Assembly (NCBI GenBank): GCA_029098225.1 | Contig: JAQXNX010000003.1 | Span: forward strand, 62,001-126,000 | DNA length: 64,000 nt | Origin: Spirochaetales bacterium | GTDB lineage: Bacteria; Spirochaetota; Spirochaetia; Treponematales; Treponemataceae | Direction: 5' to 3' | Part shown: positions 41,956 through 50,333 of the stretch, in pieces | Numbering within the stretch: the stretch's first letter is position 1 | Layout: the number at the start of each line of letters is the position of its first letter | Notes under the pieces: model-generated | Told to the model about the DNA's origin: nothing | Seen by the model: the letters and a program-made list of their open reading frames with translations, nothing else | Databases searched by the model: none | Program-made: the position numbers and the translations under genes

Positions 41956-41983
41956 TTGAAATATGCAAAAAAAAGTTTATAAT
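41956..41983 (+). promoter_or_regulatory. Sigma-70 promoter of the flagellar operon, abutting flbD
   Basis: TTGAAA (41956-41961), a 16-base spacer and TATAAT (41978-41983). Only seven bases separate the -10 from ATG 41991, so transcription should start at or next to the start codon. No ribosome site precedes flbD. Confidence 0.65.
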
Positions 41984-41990
41984 AGTTATA

Positions 41991-42191
41991 ATGATAAATG
42001 TTATGCGGTTAGATGGGAAAAAATATTGGGTGAATCCGCATATGATAGAAAGTATGGAAACAAATCCTGATTTAACGCTCACAATGTTGTCAGGCCGTAA
42101 GCTCATCATAAAAGATTCTCCCGAAGAAATTATAGAACGAATAACTGAATACCGAAGAAATATTGGTATTGAGAAGCAGGAGTGCTTGTAA
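41991..42191 (+). CDS. flbD: Flagellar protein FlbD
   Basis: A 66-residue protein that opens MINVMRLDGKKYWVNPHMIE, matching the FlbD pattern MI-L-RLDGK. Its function is not firmly known; it usually lies between flgE and motA. Here it begins the operon, with no flgD or flgE upstream. It has no ribosome site, and the promoter ends seven bases before ATG 41991. Its stop shares one base with the start of motA. A later ATG (42003) would also give a plausible protein but loses the conserved start. Confidence 0.85.
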   Translation: MINVMRLDGKKYWVNPHMIESMETNPDLTLTMLSGRKLIIKDSPEEIIERITEYRRNIGIEKQECL

Positions 42192-42973
42192 TGGATATAG
42201 CAAGTTTACTGGGTATTGTCGGTGGTGCAGCCATGATCGTCATGTCTGTATTGACATCAGGTGGTACGTTAGGCGGAATTATCGATATCCCGTCTGTCTT
42301 CATGACTATCGGCGGTTCTTACTTTGCCATGTTCATTGCTGCTCCATTAAAGAAAGCCCTTGGTATGTTCAAAATCATGGGTAAGGCTTTTAAGGTTCCG
42401 GACTTCGGTGAAAAAAATATTGTAATCAATATGCAGGCCCTTTCAGAAAAAGCCCGCCGTGAAGGTATTCTTGCCCTTGAAGATGGACTTGATGATCTTG
42501 AAGATCCTTTTATGAAAATGGGGCTTCGTCTTGTAGTAGATGGTACAGACGGTAATATCATTCGTGCAATCATGGAAAATGAAATGACTCAGGTTGAAAA
42601 CCGCCATATGGAATGGATTGGTCTTATCAACGCATGGGCTGGATTCGCACCTGGTTTTGGTATGATGGGTACCGTACTTGGTCTTATTGGTATGTTGAAC
42701 AACCTCGAAGATAAGTCTTCCCTCGGTCCTAACATGGCCGTTGCGTTGATTACAACATTGTACGGATCTATGATGGCCAACTGGCTCATTACTCCGTTCT
42801 CTACAAAGCTTGCAAATCAGAATGCACAGGAAATGCGTTCAAAAGAAATGATTATTGAAGGGGTACTTGCCATTCAGGCCGGTGAAAACCCACGTATTAT
42901 GGCTCAGAAGCTTCTTACTTATCTTGATCCTGTTACAAGAAAAGCAATTGAAGCTGATGTTTTGAAGGATTAA
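42191..42973 (+). CDS. motA: Flagellar motor stator protein MotA
   Basis: The start is ATG 42191, with AGGAG at about 42179-42183; the stop of flbD overlaps by one base (TAATG). The 260-residue protein has four transmembrane helices (near 5-25, 30-50, 145-168 and 180-200), a cytoplasmic loop with [18 protein letters not shown], and the conserved proline-bearing helices around [15 protein letters not shown]. With MotB it forms the ion channel that powers rotation of the periplasmic flagella. Codon use is more GC-rich than the rest of the operon. Confidence 0.95.
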   Translation: MDIASLLGIVGGAAMIVMSVLTSGGTLGGIIDIPSVFMTIGGSYFAMFIAAPLKKALGMFKIMGKAFKVPDFGEKNIVINMQALSEKARREGILALEDGLDDLEDPFMKMGLRLVVDGTDGNIIRAIMENEMTQVENRHMEWIGLINAWAGFAPGFGMMGTVLGLIGMLNNLEDKSSLGPNMAVALITTLYGSMMANWLITPFSTKLANQNAQEMRSKEMIIEGVLAIQAGENPRIMAQKLLTYLDPVTRKAIEADVLKD

Positions 42974-42996
42974 TTAAAAGGAAGTTTCAGGTAAAA

Positions 42997-43725
42997 ATGG
43001 GAAAGAAAGCTAAACAGCCCGAAAAACCATCAACCGCGTGGCTTGGTACCTATGGAGATATGATTACTCTCATGCTCTGCTTCTTCGTTATGCTTTATAA
43101 TCCTTCAGAAATGGATCCTACAACCATGGCTACTATTACACAGAGCCTTCAGATGCAGGAAACAGAAACAACTTCGGGTGGATTGTCTCTTTCTGCAGGT
43201 CAGCTTTCGGATTTAGGTAACAGTATAGATTCCCTTCCGTCTCTTGAAAAAGGAAAATCTCTTGGTATGGCAAAAAAGAAGGCAGTAAGTCTTTTTGCGC
43301 CGGATGTTAAATCGAATAAAATTACAATTACCAGTGACGAACGAGGTTTAATAATTACTCTCCTTGCAGATAATTTCTTTGAAGAGGGCAGTGCAGAGTT
43401 AAATATTAATGAAACCCGCGAAACCTTGTTACGTCTTTCTGATTTTTTTAAGTCTGATGAGCTCAAGGACAGGCGTTTCCGAATAGAAGGCCATACAGAC
43501 AGCACTCCGGTTTCTGAAGATTCAAAATTTCCAAGCAATTGGGAACTTTCTGCAACACGAGCTATTAATGTTTTACATTATTTAGCCGATTATGGAGTAA
43601 GGGAAAATAGTTTTTCCGTGGCTGGTTATGCGGATACAAGACCTAAATTTACCAGTGAAACGCCTGAGGCGAGGGCATATAACAGACGTGTAGATATTAT
43701 TATTCTAGACGAGGGACATTTTTAA
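42997..43725 (+). CDS. motB: Flagellar motor stator protein MotB
   Basis: The 242-residue protein has a short cytoplasmic start, a transmembrane helix with the proton/ion-carrying Asp21 in [16 protein letters not shown], a linker, and a peptidoglycan-binding OmpA-type domain (about 110-240) with [14 protein letters not shown] and [17 protein letters not shown] lies upstream of the ATG. A gap of 23 bases follows motA. It anchors the stator to the cell wall. Length is somewhat short but within the range for spirochaetes. Confidence 0.95.
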   Translation: MGKKAKQPEKPSTAWLGTYGDMITLMLCFFVMLYNPSEMDPTTMATITQSLQMQETETTSGGLSLSAGQLSDLGNSIDSLPSLEKGKSLGMAKKKAVSLFAPDVKSNKITITSDERGLIITLLADNFFEEGSAELNINETRETLLRLSDFFKSDELKDRRFRIEGHTDSTPVSEDSKFPSNWELSATRAINVLHYLADYGVRENSFSVAGYADTRPKFTSETPEARAYNRRVDIIILDEGHF

Positions 43726-43766
43726 TGCTACAATAAGTATATTATTGTGGTTTTGCTGGAGGGGAA

Positions 43767-44321
43767 ATGGCAGACGATGATGATATGAACCTTGATGGGG
43801 ACAGCTCTAGTGCCGCTCCTGAAAAAAAAGGTGGACTCGGCGGACTTTTGTCGGGTGTTTTAAAATGGATAATTATTGCAGTTGCAGCTGTAATCGTAAT
43901 AGTAGTTGTAGTTATAGTTACAATGAAAATTGCAGGTAAAAACAGCTCTCAGGTAACTGCTATTCCTCAATCAGAAGAATATGTCTCTGGACAGCGCGAA
44001 GTTTATGACTGGTATACTTCATTAGGAGTAATTCAGACAACAACTTCAGATGATCCTCCTGCTACAGTTCGTGTAGATATAGCCCTGGGGTATAAAAAAG
44101 ATGACAAGGCTACTTCTACAGAAATTACACAGCGTACAGTAGAATTAAGATCTTATTTAAGACGTTATTTTAACGGTAAAACAGCAGCTGAAATTCGAAG
44201 TGCTAATAATGAAGACAGTCTTCAGAATGAAATTAAAAATGGAATTAATGATAAAATCTTGAGCAGTTCAAGAATACGCGATGTACGTTTTTTACAGAAA
44301 GACGTAATCGTACAGAATTAA
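43767..44321 (+). CDS. fliL: Flagellar basal body-associated protein FliL
   Basis: A 184-residue protein with a short acidic cytoplasmic N-terminus, one transmembrane helix (about 35-57, IIIAVAAVIVIVVVVIVTMKI) and a periplasmic domain with ATVRVDIALGYKKDDK and RDVRFLQKDVIV. FliL surrounds the stator and raises torque in other bacteria. GGAGG is placed before the ATG. It lies between motB and fliM in the order known for Treponema. Confidence 0.92.
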   Translation: MADDDDMNLDGDSSSAAPEKKGGLGGLLSGVLKWIIIAVAAVIVIVVVVIVTMKIAGKNSSQVTAIPQSEEYVSGQREVYDWYTSLGVIQTTTSDDPPATVRVDIALGYKKDDKATSTEITQRTVELRSYLRRYFNGKTAAEIRSANNEDSLQNEIKNGINDKILSSSRIRDVRFLQKDVIVQN

Positions 44322-44336
44322 TAAGGTGGATTTTGC

Positions 44337-45374
44337 ATGAACGAGGTTCTGTCACAGGACGAAATTGACCAGCTTCTTACAGCCATAAGTTCCGGAGATT
44401 CGGATGCTGATGACTTTAAGCCGGTTAATAGCGCAAAGAAAATAAAAATTTACGATTTTAAGCGTCCTGATAAATTCTCAAAGGAACAGTTGCGTACGGT
44501 CTCAAATATGCATGAGACCTTTGCTCGTTTAACAACAACATCTTTGTCTGCTCAGCTTCGTTCTATGGTTCATGTACATGTAGCTTCGGTTGATCAGTTG
44601 ACATATGAGGAATTTATCCGTTCTATTCCTACTCCTACAACTCTTGCTGTAATTAACATGGATCCTCTTAAAGGAAATGCCGTACTGGAGATTGATCCGG
44701 CAATTACTTTCTGTATGATTGACCGCCTTTTTGGTGGGCGCGGTGCTACTATTGGAAATAAGAACCGCGATCTTACAGATATTGAACAGGAAGTAATGGA
44801 AGGCGTTATTGTACGTATCCTTGCAAACATTCGTGAAGCCTGGGCTTCTGTAATAGATTTAAGACCTCGATTTGCACAGATAGAAACAAATCCGCAGTTT
44901 GCGCAGATTGTACCTCCAACAGAAATGGTCGTTCTTGTAACGCTTGAAACAAAGGTTGGAGACGAAGAAGGTATGATGAACTTTTGTATTCCTTATCTTG
45001 TTCTGGAACCTATTATATCAAAACTTTCTTCACAATTCTGGTTTTCTTCTGTTAGAAAAAATTCTACTACCCAGTATCTTGGAACAATCAAGCAGCAGCT
45101 TACTTCTGTCGATATGGATGTAGTAGCAGAAATTGGAACAATAAATCTTTCAATTCGTGATGTTCTTTCACTTCGGGTTGGAGATGTGGTAAGACTTTCG
45201 AATATTAAGATTGGAGATGAGCTTACCTTAAGTGTTGGAAATAAGAAAAAATTCTACTGTCAGCCGGGTGTTGTCGGCAAAAAAATGGCAGTTCAGATTA
45301 CAGGAAAAGTTGAAAACGTTGATTCAGACGAATTTGAAGAGCTTTCTGTAGAAGGAGACGAAACATATGAGTGA
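44337..45374 (+). CDS. fliM: Flagellar switch protein FliM
   Basis: A 345-residue switch protein. The N-terminus carries [10 protein letters not shown], the CheY-P binding segment; the middle domain has [22 protein letters not shown]; the C-terminal SpoA domain runs from about 250 to 330 with [22 protein letters not shown]. It forms the cytoplasmic C-ring with FliG and FliN/FliY. It overlaps the next gene, fliY, by eight bases. AAGGTGG is the ribosome site. Confidence 0.96.
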   Translation: MNEVLSQDEIDQLLTAISSGDSDADDFKPVNSAKKIKIYDFKRPDKFSKEQLRTVSNMHETFARLTTTSLSAQLRSMVHVHVASVDQLTYEEFIRSIPTPTTLAVINMDPLKGNAVLEIDPAITFCMIDRLFGGRGATIGNKNRDLTDIEQEVMEGVIVRILANIREAWASVIDLRPRFAQIETNPQFAQIVPPTEMVVLVTLETKVGDEEGMMNFCIPYLVLEPIISKLSSQFWFSSVRKNSTTQYLGTIKQQLTSVDMDVVAEIGTINLSIRDVLSLRVGDVVRLSNIKIGDELTLSVGNKKKFYCQPGVVGKKMAVQITGKVENVDSDEFEELSVEGDETYE

Positions 45375-46575
45375 TGGTGCTATCTCACAGGATGAAATTG
45401 ATGCTTTGCTTTCTGGAGTGTCTATTGATGGTTTAAATTCCTCTGGACATGTTGGAAATGGTCCATCATATCATTTTGATGTACCTACAATTCAAAAGTT
45501 AGCAGATGATTTAAAACCAAAACTGGAAGAAAATATTAATAAAACTACAAGTGCTTCTTTTACTTGTGAAGCTCCTGTGGCAGAAGCTTCGGATAGAGAC
45601 AGAACTTTGTCTAAGCTTCCGGAAGTTGTTATTGGAGTATCTGCAGATTATAATGCGGGAATTAAAGGTGCGCATCTATATCTGCTTTCTCCAGAATTAG
45701 CTTTGAAGATTTTTCAGCTTGCAAGTTCAGAAGAAGCAACTGAAGTTGATGATATGGTTCTTTCTGTTGTTTCTGAATTTATTGCCACACATATCAGTTC
45801 AGAAATTACACAGATTGATTCAACAGGAAAAGTTCCTGGACTTGCTTATGCAACTCCGGAAAGTTTAAATGAATCTAAAGCTATGATTATGTTCCCTCAG
45901 GGAGAATTTGCACTTATCAGTTATCCATTAAAGCTGGAAGATAATGCTTATACTCTATGGGAATGTATTGGTGGCGATGCTGCAGAAGGAATTTCTAAAG
46001 CTTTTGGTGCTGGAAATGATGCTTCAGCTACTTTGAGTCCTGTTGACTTAGGTGCAGCAGCTATGCCTGATATGGGCGCTATGGCAGGCGGACAAATGGG
46101 TGGCATGCAGGGAATGGGTGCTATGCCAAATATGGGAATGCCTGGCGGACAAATGGGCGGTATGCCAAATATGGGAATGCAGATGGGTGGAATGCCGAAT
46201 ATGGGAATGCAAATGGGAGGAATGCCAAATATGGGTATGAATATGGGCATGAATGTTCCAAATATTCAGCAGTTACAATATCCATCTTTACAGCAGAGTC
46301 TTTCTGCCGGAGAACAGGGAAATATCGGTCTTATCATGGACGTATTCATGGAAATGACCGTAGAGCTTGGACGTACTAAAAAATCTATTAAAGATATTCT
46401 TGGAATGGGTGAAGGTACAATTATCGAGCTTGATAAACTTGCCGGTGAGCCTGTAGATATTCTTGTTAATCATAAACCGATTGCAAAAGGAGAAGTTGTA
46501 GTCATTGACGAAAACTTTGGTGTTCGTGTAACTGAAATTCTTTCTCCTTTGGAGCGTGTTTCAGACGCAGGTTAA
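45367..46575 (+). CDS. fliY: Flagellar switch protein FliY/FliN with a Met-Gly-rich repeat linker
   Basis: The 402-residue protein starts with a FliM-like [13 protein letters not shown], has a CheC-like middle domain (about 45-225), and ends in a SpoA/FliN domain (about 315-395) with [20 protein letters not shown] and RVTEILSP. Between them, residues of about 230-300 form a striking linker of MGGMPNMGM-type repeats that is unlike the usual acidic linker of FliY. The repeat arises from tandem DNA repeats at about 46060-46250. It is still in frame, so the gene is intact. It belongs to the switch complex. Confidence 0.92.
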   Translation: MSDGAISQDEIDALLSGVSIDGLNSSGHVGNGPSYHFDVPTIQKLADDLKPKLEENINKTTSASFTCEAPVAEASDRDRTLSKLPEVVIGVSADYNAGIKGAHLYLLSPELALKIFQLASSEEATEVDDMVLSVVSEFIATHISSEITQIDSTGKVPGLAYATPESLNESKAMIMFPQGEFALISYPLKLEDNAYTLWECIGGDAAEGISKAFGAGNDASATLSPVDLGAAAMPDMGAMAGGQMGGMQGMGAMPNMGMPGGQMGGMPNMGMQMGGMPNMGMQMGGMPNMGMNMGMNVPNIQQLQYPSLQQSLSAGEQGNIGLIMDVFMEMTVELGRTKKSIKDILGMGEGTIIELDKLAGEPVDILVNHKPIAKGEVVVIDENFGVRVTEILSPLERVSDAG

Positions 46576-46603
46576 ATTCTGATTTTGGAATAGGGTGGGG
46601 AAA

Positions 46604-47290
46604 TTGGAAAAGTTAATATCTCAAAAAAAATATTGCTGTGCATTATTTATATTGTTTTTTTCTTTAACAATAAATTTATTTGCACAGTCAACTGAATCAG
46701 TTAATAATTCTTCAAGTCCCTCAAGCGAACAGTCCGTATCTGAATCTTCTGTAATTTCAGAAAATTCAATAATTTTATATGACGAAAATACAGCTTCTCC
46801 TCAGGTTCCTGCAAAAGGCAGTTCTACATTAAAGCTTTTTTTAAGAATGATAATTGTTCTGATTATTGTTGTTGGTCTTATTTATTTTATTTTATGGTTT
46901 ATTAAAAGAAAAACAAATATTGTAAAAACTGATGATGATTATTTACGAAGGGCTGCTTATATAAATATTGCTCCCGGAAAATCTGTTGAAGTTATAACAC
47001 TTATTGATAAAGGGTATTTAATTGGTGTAACAGAAGATAATATTACATTGCTTGGTGAAATTGATGATAAAGAATTAATTAGTGCAATGAATCTTTCTGC
47101 AGACAAAAAATCAAATACAACAAAGCCATCAAACTTTTCTCAGGTTCTGGATATGTTCCTTCTTAAGGGAAACAAAAAAACAAATATTTTTGCAGATTCA
47201 GAAAGTAAAATTTATTCAGCTAATTCATTTAATCAGTCTTCATCAGATCAGTCTGCTGCAAACACAAATTCTGGTTCTGAGGAGTCGTAA
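46604..47290 (+). CDS. fliO: Flagellar biosynthesis protein FliO (FliO/FliZ)
   Basis: The 228-residue product has a hydrophobic signal-type segment at about 10-24, a Ser-rich linker, a transmembrane helix (about 75-95, FLRMIIVLIIVVGLIYFIL), and a cytoplasmic domain with YINIAPGKSVEVITLIDKGYLIGV, the FliO pattern. The start is uncertain: TTG 46604 follows GGTGGGG closely, and GTG 46595 is the other choice. FliO helps assemble FliP in the export gate. A Ser-rich tail ends the protein. Confidence 0.88.
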   Translation: MEKLISQKKYCCALFILFFSLTINLFAQSTESVNNSSSPSSEQSVSESSVISENSIILYDENTASPQVPAKGSSTLKLFLRMIIVLIIVVGLIYFILWFIKRKTNIVKTDDDYLRRAAYINIAPGKSVEVITLIDKGYLIGVTEDNITLLGEIDDKELISAMNLSADKKSNTTKPSNFSQVLDMFLLKGNKKTNIFADSESKIYSANSFNQSSSDQSAANTNSGSEES

Positions 47291-47293
47291 AAA

Positions 47294-48127
47294 GTGAAAA
47301 ATAAAAACAGATTTTTTGCAATTTTGATTCTTCTCTTTTTAGCATCTAATATAGTTGTTGCGCAGAGTTCAGATCAGAATCAAAATTTTCCTCAGGGGTC
47401 TACTCAGGGAACAACAGAAATGAATAATAATATTCATGATCCTGTAGTTCCGAATGTTTCCATTACTGTAACAGAACCGCAGACAGGAAAAGAAGTTGCT
47501 TTTTCTGTAAGACTTTTATTAGTTCTTACAATTTTAACGCTTGCTCCAAGTATTTTAATTTTAATTACCTGTTTTTTGCGCTTTTCTATTGTCCTTGATT
47601 TTATTAAAAGGGCACTTTCTTTGCAGCAGGTACCGCCAACTGCAGTTTTAAATGGTATTGCACTTTTTATGACTTTATTTGTAATGTGGCCGACTTTTAA
47701 AACTGTTTATGATAAAGCATATAAGCCTTTATCTGATGGTCAGATTGGAATTGAAGAAGCTTATCATGAAGCAGAAGTTCCGTTAAGACTTTTTATGTAT
47801 TCGCAAATGTCTGATGATACGTCTTATATAAGAATGTTTATGGGAATGGCAAAGTTAGAAAAGCCTAACACACTTGCAGATGTTCCAACCTATATTTTAA
47901 TTCCGTCTTATATTTTACACGAGTTAACGGTCGCGTTTAAAATAGGTGTCCTGCTTTACATTCCGTTTATAATTATAGATATGGTCGTTGCCAGTATATT
48001 AATGGCAATGGGTATGATGATGTTACCGCCTGTTCAGATTTCCATGCCGTTTAAACTGATTTTATTTGTGCTTGTAGATGGCTGGGGCTTGCTGACACAG
48101 CAGTTATTTAATTCAGTTATAAGATAG
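47294..48127 (+). CDS. fliP: Flagellar export gate protein FliP
   Basis: A 277-residue integral membrane protein with a signal peptide, a periplasmic start, then four helices. It carries the family blocks LLLVLTILTLAPSILIL, FLRFSIVLDFIKRAL and VPTYILIPSYILHELTVAFKIG, ending MPFKLILFVLVDGW. It begins at GTG 47294, four bases after fliO. Together with FliQ and FliR it forms the core of the type III export gate. Confidence 0.96.
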   Translation: MKNKNRFFAILILLFLASNIVVAQSSDQNQNFPQGSTQGTTEMNNNIHDPVVPNVSITVTEPQTGKEVAFSVRLLLVLTILTLAPSILILITCFLRFSIVLDFIKRALSLQQVPPTAVLNGIALFMTLFVMWPTFKTVYDKAYKPLSDGQIGIEEAYHEAEVPLRLFMYSQMSDDTSYIRMFMGMAKLEKPNTLADVPTYILIPSYILHELTVAFKIGVLLYIPFIIIDMVVASILMAMGMMMLPPVQISMPFKLILFVLVDGWGLLTQQLFNSVIR

Positions 48128-48139
48128 CAGGAGTATTAA

Positions 48140-48409
48140 ATGTCTATTGGATTGATAATCAGTTTGATGAGAGGTGCTGTAACTCAGGTAATTACAATGG
48201 TTGCTCCTGTCCTTGGACTTGCCCTTGTAGTTGGACTTATTGTAGCTATTTTTCAAGCGACAACTTCTATACAGGAACAGACTCTTACATTTTTACCAAA
48301 GCTTCTTGTAATTCTTCTTGTCATAGCTTTGCTGGGCGGTGCAATGTTTACTTCTCTTGGAGAATATACAATTGCATTATTTAATAGAATTCCAGATATT
48401 GCAAAATAA
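48140..48409 (+). CDS. fliQ: Flagellar export gate protein FliQ
   Basis: An 89-residue protein with two transmembrane helices (about 15-37 and 52-72) and the FliQ block GLIVAIFQATTSIQEQTLTFLPK. It surrounds FliP in the export gate. It lies 12 bases after fliP, preceded by AGGAG. Confidence 0.96.
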   Translation: MSIGLIISLMRGAVTQVITMVAPVLGLALVVGLIVAIFQATTSIQEQTLTFLPKLLVILLVIALLGGAMFTSLGEYTIALFNRIPDIAK

Positions 48410-48427
48410 AAATAAGGGGGAGGATAA

Positions 48428-49231
48428 TTGCTTGATAGAATTATTTTAAAAGCCCCTGTTTTTCTTTTAATATTTGTACGCTGTTTTGCATTGATTTTAA
48501 CTCTTCCAATGTTTTCCATGCGTTCTGCGTCTCGTGTTGCAAAAGTTGCTTTAGCAGGTTATCTTGCTTTTTTTATTTTTGGCAGTGCTGATTTTACAGT
48601 TTATGATCAGTATATTTCAGAAGATCAGGTGTTTTCTCTCATATATGTTTTAATCGCTGCCGGCGAAGCTCTGATTGGAATAATTATGGGATTTTTTGTA
48701 ACAGTTATTTTTGCATCATTCAGTTCTGCCGGTCAGTTTCTGGCTTTTCAAATGGGATTAAGTGCTGCAAGTTCATACGATGCTTTGTCTCAGGTTGAAA
48801 ATCCATTAATGGGACAGTTCTTTAACCTTGTAGCAATGCTTATATTTATGCAGACACAATGGTTCCAGAAGCTTTTTATGACAGGTCTTGTTTCAAGTTT
48901 TAATTCTTTAAATGCAATTTCACTGGCTGTTTCTCAGGAAAAAATTGTTACTTTTATGCTTAAAGGATTAACTTCGTTATTTTCAGATGCACTTGTAATT
49001 TCTTTGCCTGTTATGGGAACTTTATTTTTAATAACTGTCTGTACTGGTCTTTTAACAAAAGCAGCTCCGCAGATGAACCTTCTTTCTGAAGGTTTTCCTG
49101 TAATGATTTTAGTTTCTTTTACGATAATTGCTTTTGCAATGCCGGGAATTATTGATTTTTTTGTACGTTCATTTTCAAAAGGTTTTTCAGACCTTATGAT
49201 ATTCATAAATTCATTTGGGGGAGGTTCATAA
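48428..49231 (+). CDS. fliR: Flagellar export gate protein FliR
   Basis: A 267-residue protein with six or so transmembrane helices. Family blocks include APVFLLIFVRCFALILTLPM near the start and AFQMGLSAASSYDALSQVE in the middle. It starts at TTG 48428 after GGGGGAGG. FliR completes the FliP-FliQ-FliR pore, and its end abuts flhB with no gap, so the two are made together. Confidence 0.95.
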   Translation: MLDRIILKAPVFLLIFVRCFALILTLPMFSMRSASRVAKVALAGYLAFFIFGSADFTVYDQYISEDQVFSLIYVLIAAGEALIGIIMGFFVTVIFASFSSAGQFLAFQMGLSAASSYDALSQVENPLMGQFFNLVAMLIFMQTQWFQKLFMTGLVSSFNSLNAISLAVSQEKIVTFMLKGLTSLFSDALVISLPVMGTLFLITVCTGLLTKAAPQMNLLSEGFPVMILVSFTIIAFAMPGIIDFFVRSFSKGFSDLMIFINSFGGGS

Positions 49232-50305
49232 ATGGCAGCAGAAGATGAAGGCCGCACCGAAGAACCTTCCGAATACAAACTGGAAAAAGCCCGCAAGGAA
49301 GGAAGGGTTGCAAAAAGTCAGGAAGTAGCGGGTGCTTTAATTTTACTTCTTTGTGTAATTACAATTATTTTTCTTGCAGGATATCTTTTAAAGCAGTTTA
49401 CAGGAATCCTTACATATTATTTTTCTTTATGCGGAAGTCATGATGTAACAAATCCTTCGCTGGTTACTGCTTTTTTCCAGTTTTTCTTAAGATGTGTTCT
49501 TCCGGTTAGTATAGTCAGCGTAATTGCAGCAATTGCTGCAAATATTCTGCAAACCCGCGGTCTGATTTTTAGTTTAAAGCCTATAGAACCAAAATTTTCT
49601 AAAATCGTTCCAAAGATTGGAGAATATCTGAAAAAGACAATGTTCTCCGGTAAGGGGCTTTTTAATATTTTTAAATCATTTTTAAAAGTTGCTTTAATTG
49701 TTGCTGTCGGCTACATCTATATTAAAAAAGATATATATGTGCTTATTGAAATAATCAGTAACGGTCAGATTGCTGCAGCCCTTGCAAAAATTGCTTCAAT
49801 GGCTGCTCAGATTTTAATAACCGTCGCAATAATTTTTTTAATAATTGCAATTCCAGATTACTTTGTGCAGAAGCGTGATTTTATGGAAGAAATGAAAATG
49901 ACAAAGCATGAGGTAAAACAGGAATATAAAGAAATGGAAGGTGATCCCGAAGTTAAGAGCCGGCTTCAGCAGATGCAGCGTCAGTTACTTTCGCAGAATA
50001 TTCCAAAGGCTGTTGCTGAGTCTGATGTAGTAGTTGCAAACCCTACACATTTTGCCGTTGCCTTAAAATGGGATTCTGCTGTGTCTGAATCTCCTATGGT
50101 AAATGCCAAGGGAGCAGATAATATTGCATTACAGATAAGACGATTTGCAGAAGAAAATAATGTGCCGGTTGTAGAAAATCGTCCTGTAGCAAGAGAGTTG
50201 TATACAAATCTTGAAGTTGGTGATATAATACCAGATGTGTATTATAGTGCTATTGCTGTAATCTATTCGCAACTTGAGAAATTTAAAAAATATAGCAATA
50301 AATAA
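49232..50305 (+). CDS. flhB: Flagellar export switch protein FlhB
   Basis: The 357-residue protein has four transmembrane helices and a cytoplasmic domain with the self-cleavage motif NPTH at 270-273 in VVANPTHFAVAL. It starts with a typical charged block, EGRTEEPSEYKLEKARKEGR. Autocleavage at Asn-Pro switches export from rod/hook to filament substrates. It follows fliR without a gap. Confidence 0.96.
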   Translation: MAAEDEGRTEEPSEYKLEKARKEGRVAKSQEVAGALILLLCVITIIFLAGYLLKQFTGILTYYFSLCGSHDVTNPSLVTAFFQFFLRCVLPVSIVSVIAAIAANILQTRGLIFSLKPIEPKFSKIVPKIGEYLKKTMFSGKGLFNIFKSFLKVALIVAVGYIYIKKDIYVLIEIISNGQIAAALAKIASMAAQILITVAIIFLIIAIPDYFVQKRDFMEEMKMTKHEVKQEYKEMEGDPEVKSRLQQMQRQLLSQNIPKAVAESDVVVANPTHFAVALKWDSAVSESPMVNAKGADNIALQIRRFAEENNVPVVENRPVARELYTNLEVGDIIPDVYYSAIAVIYSQLEKFKKYSNK

Positions 50306-50333
50306 TTAGAAAAAGGATGCTGGGTGGGGACTT

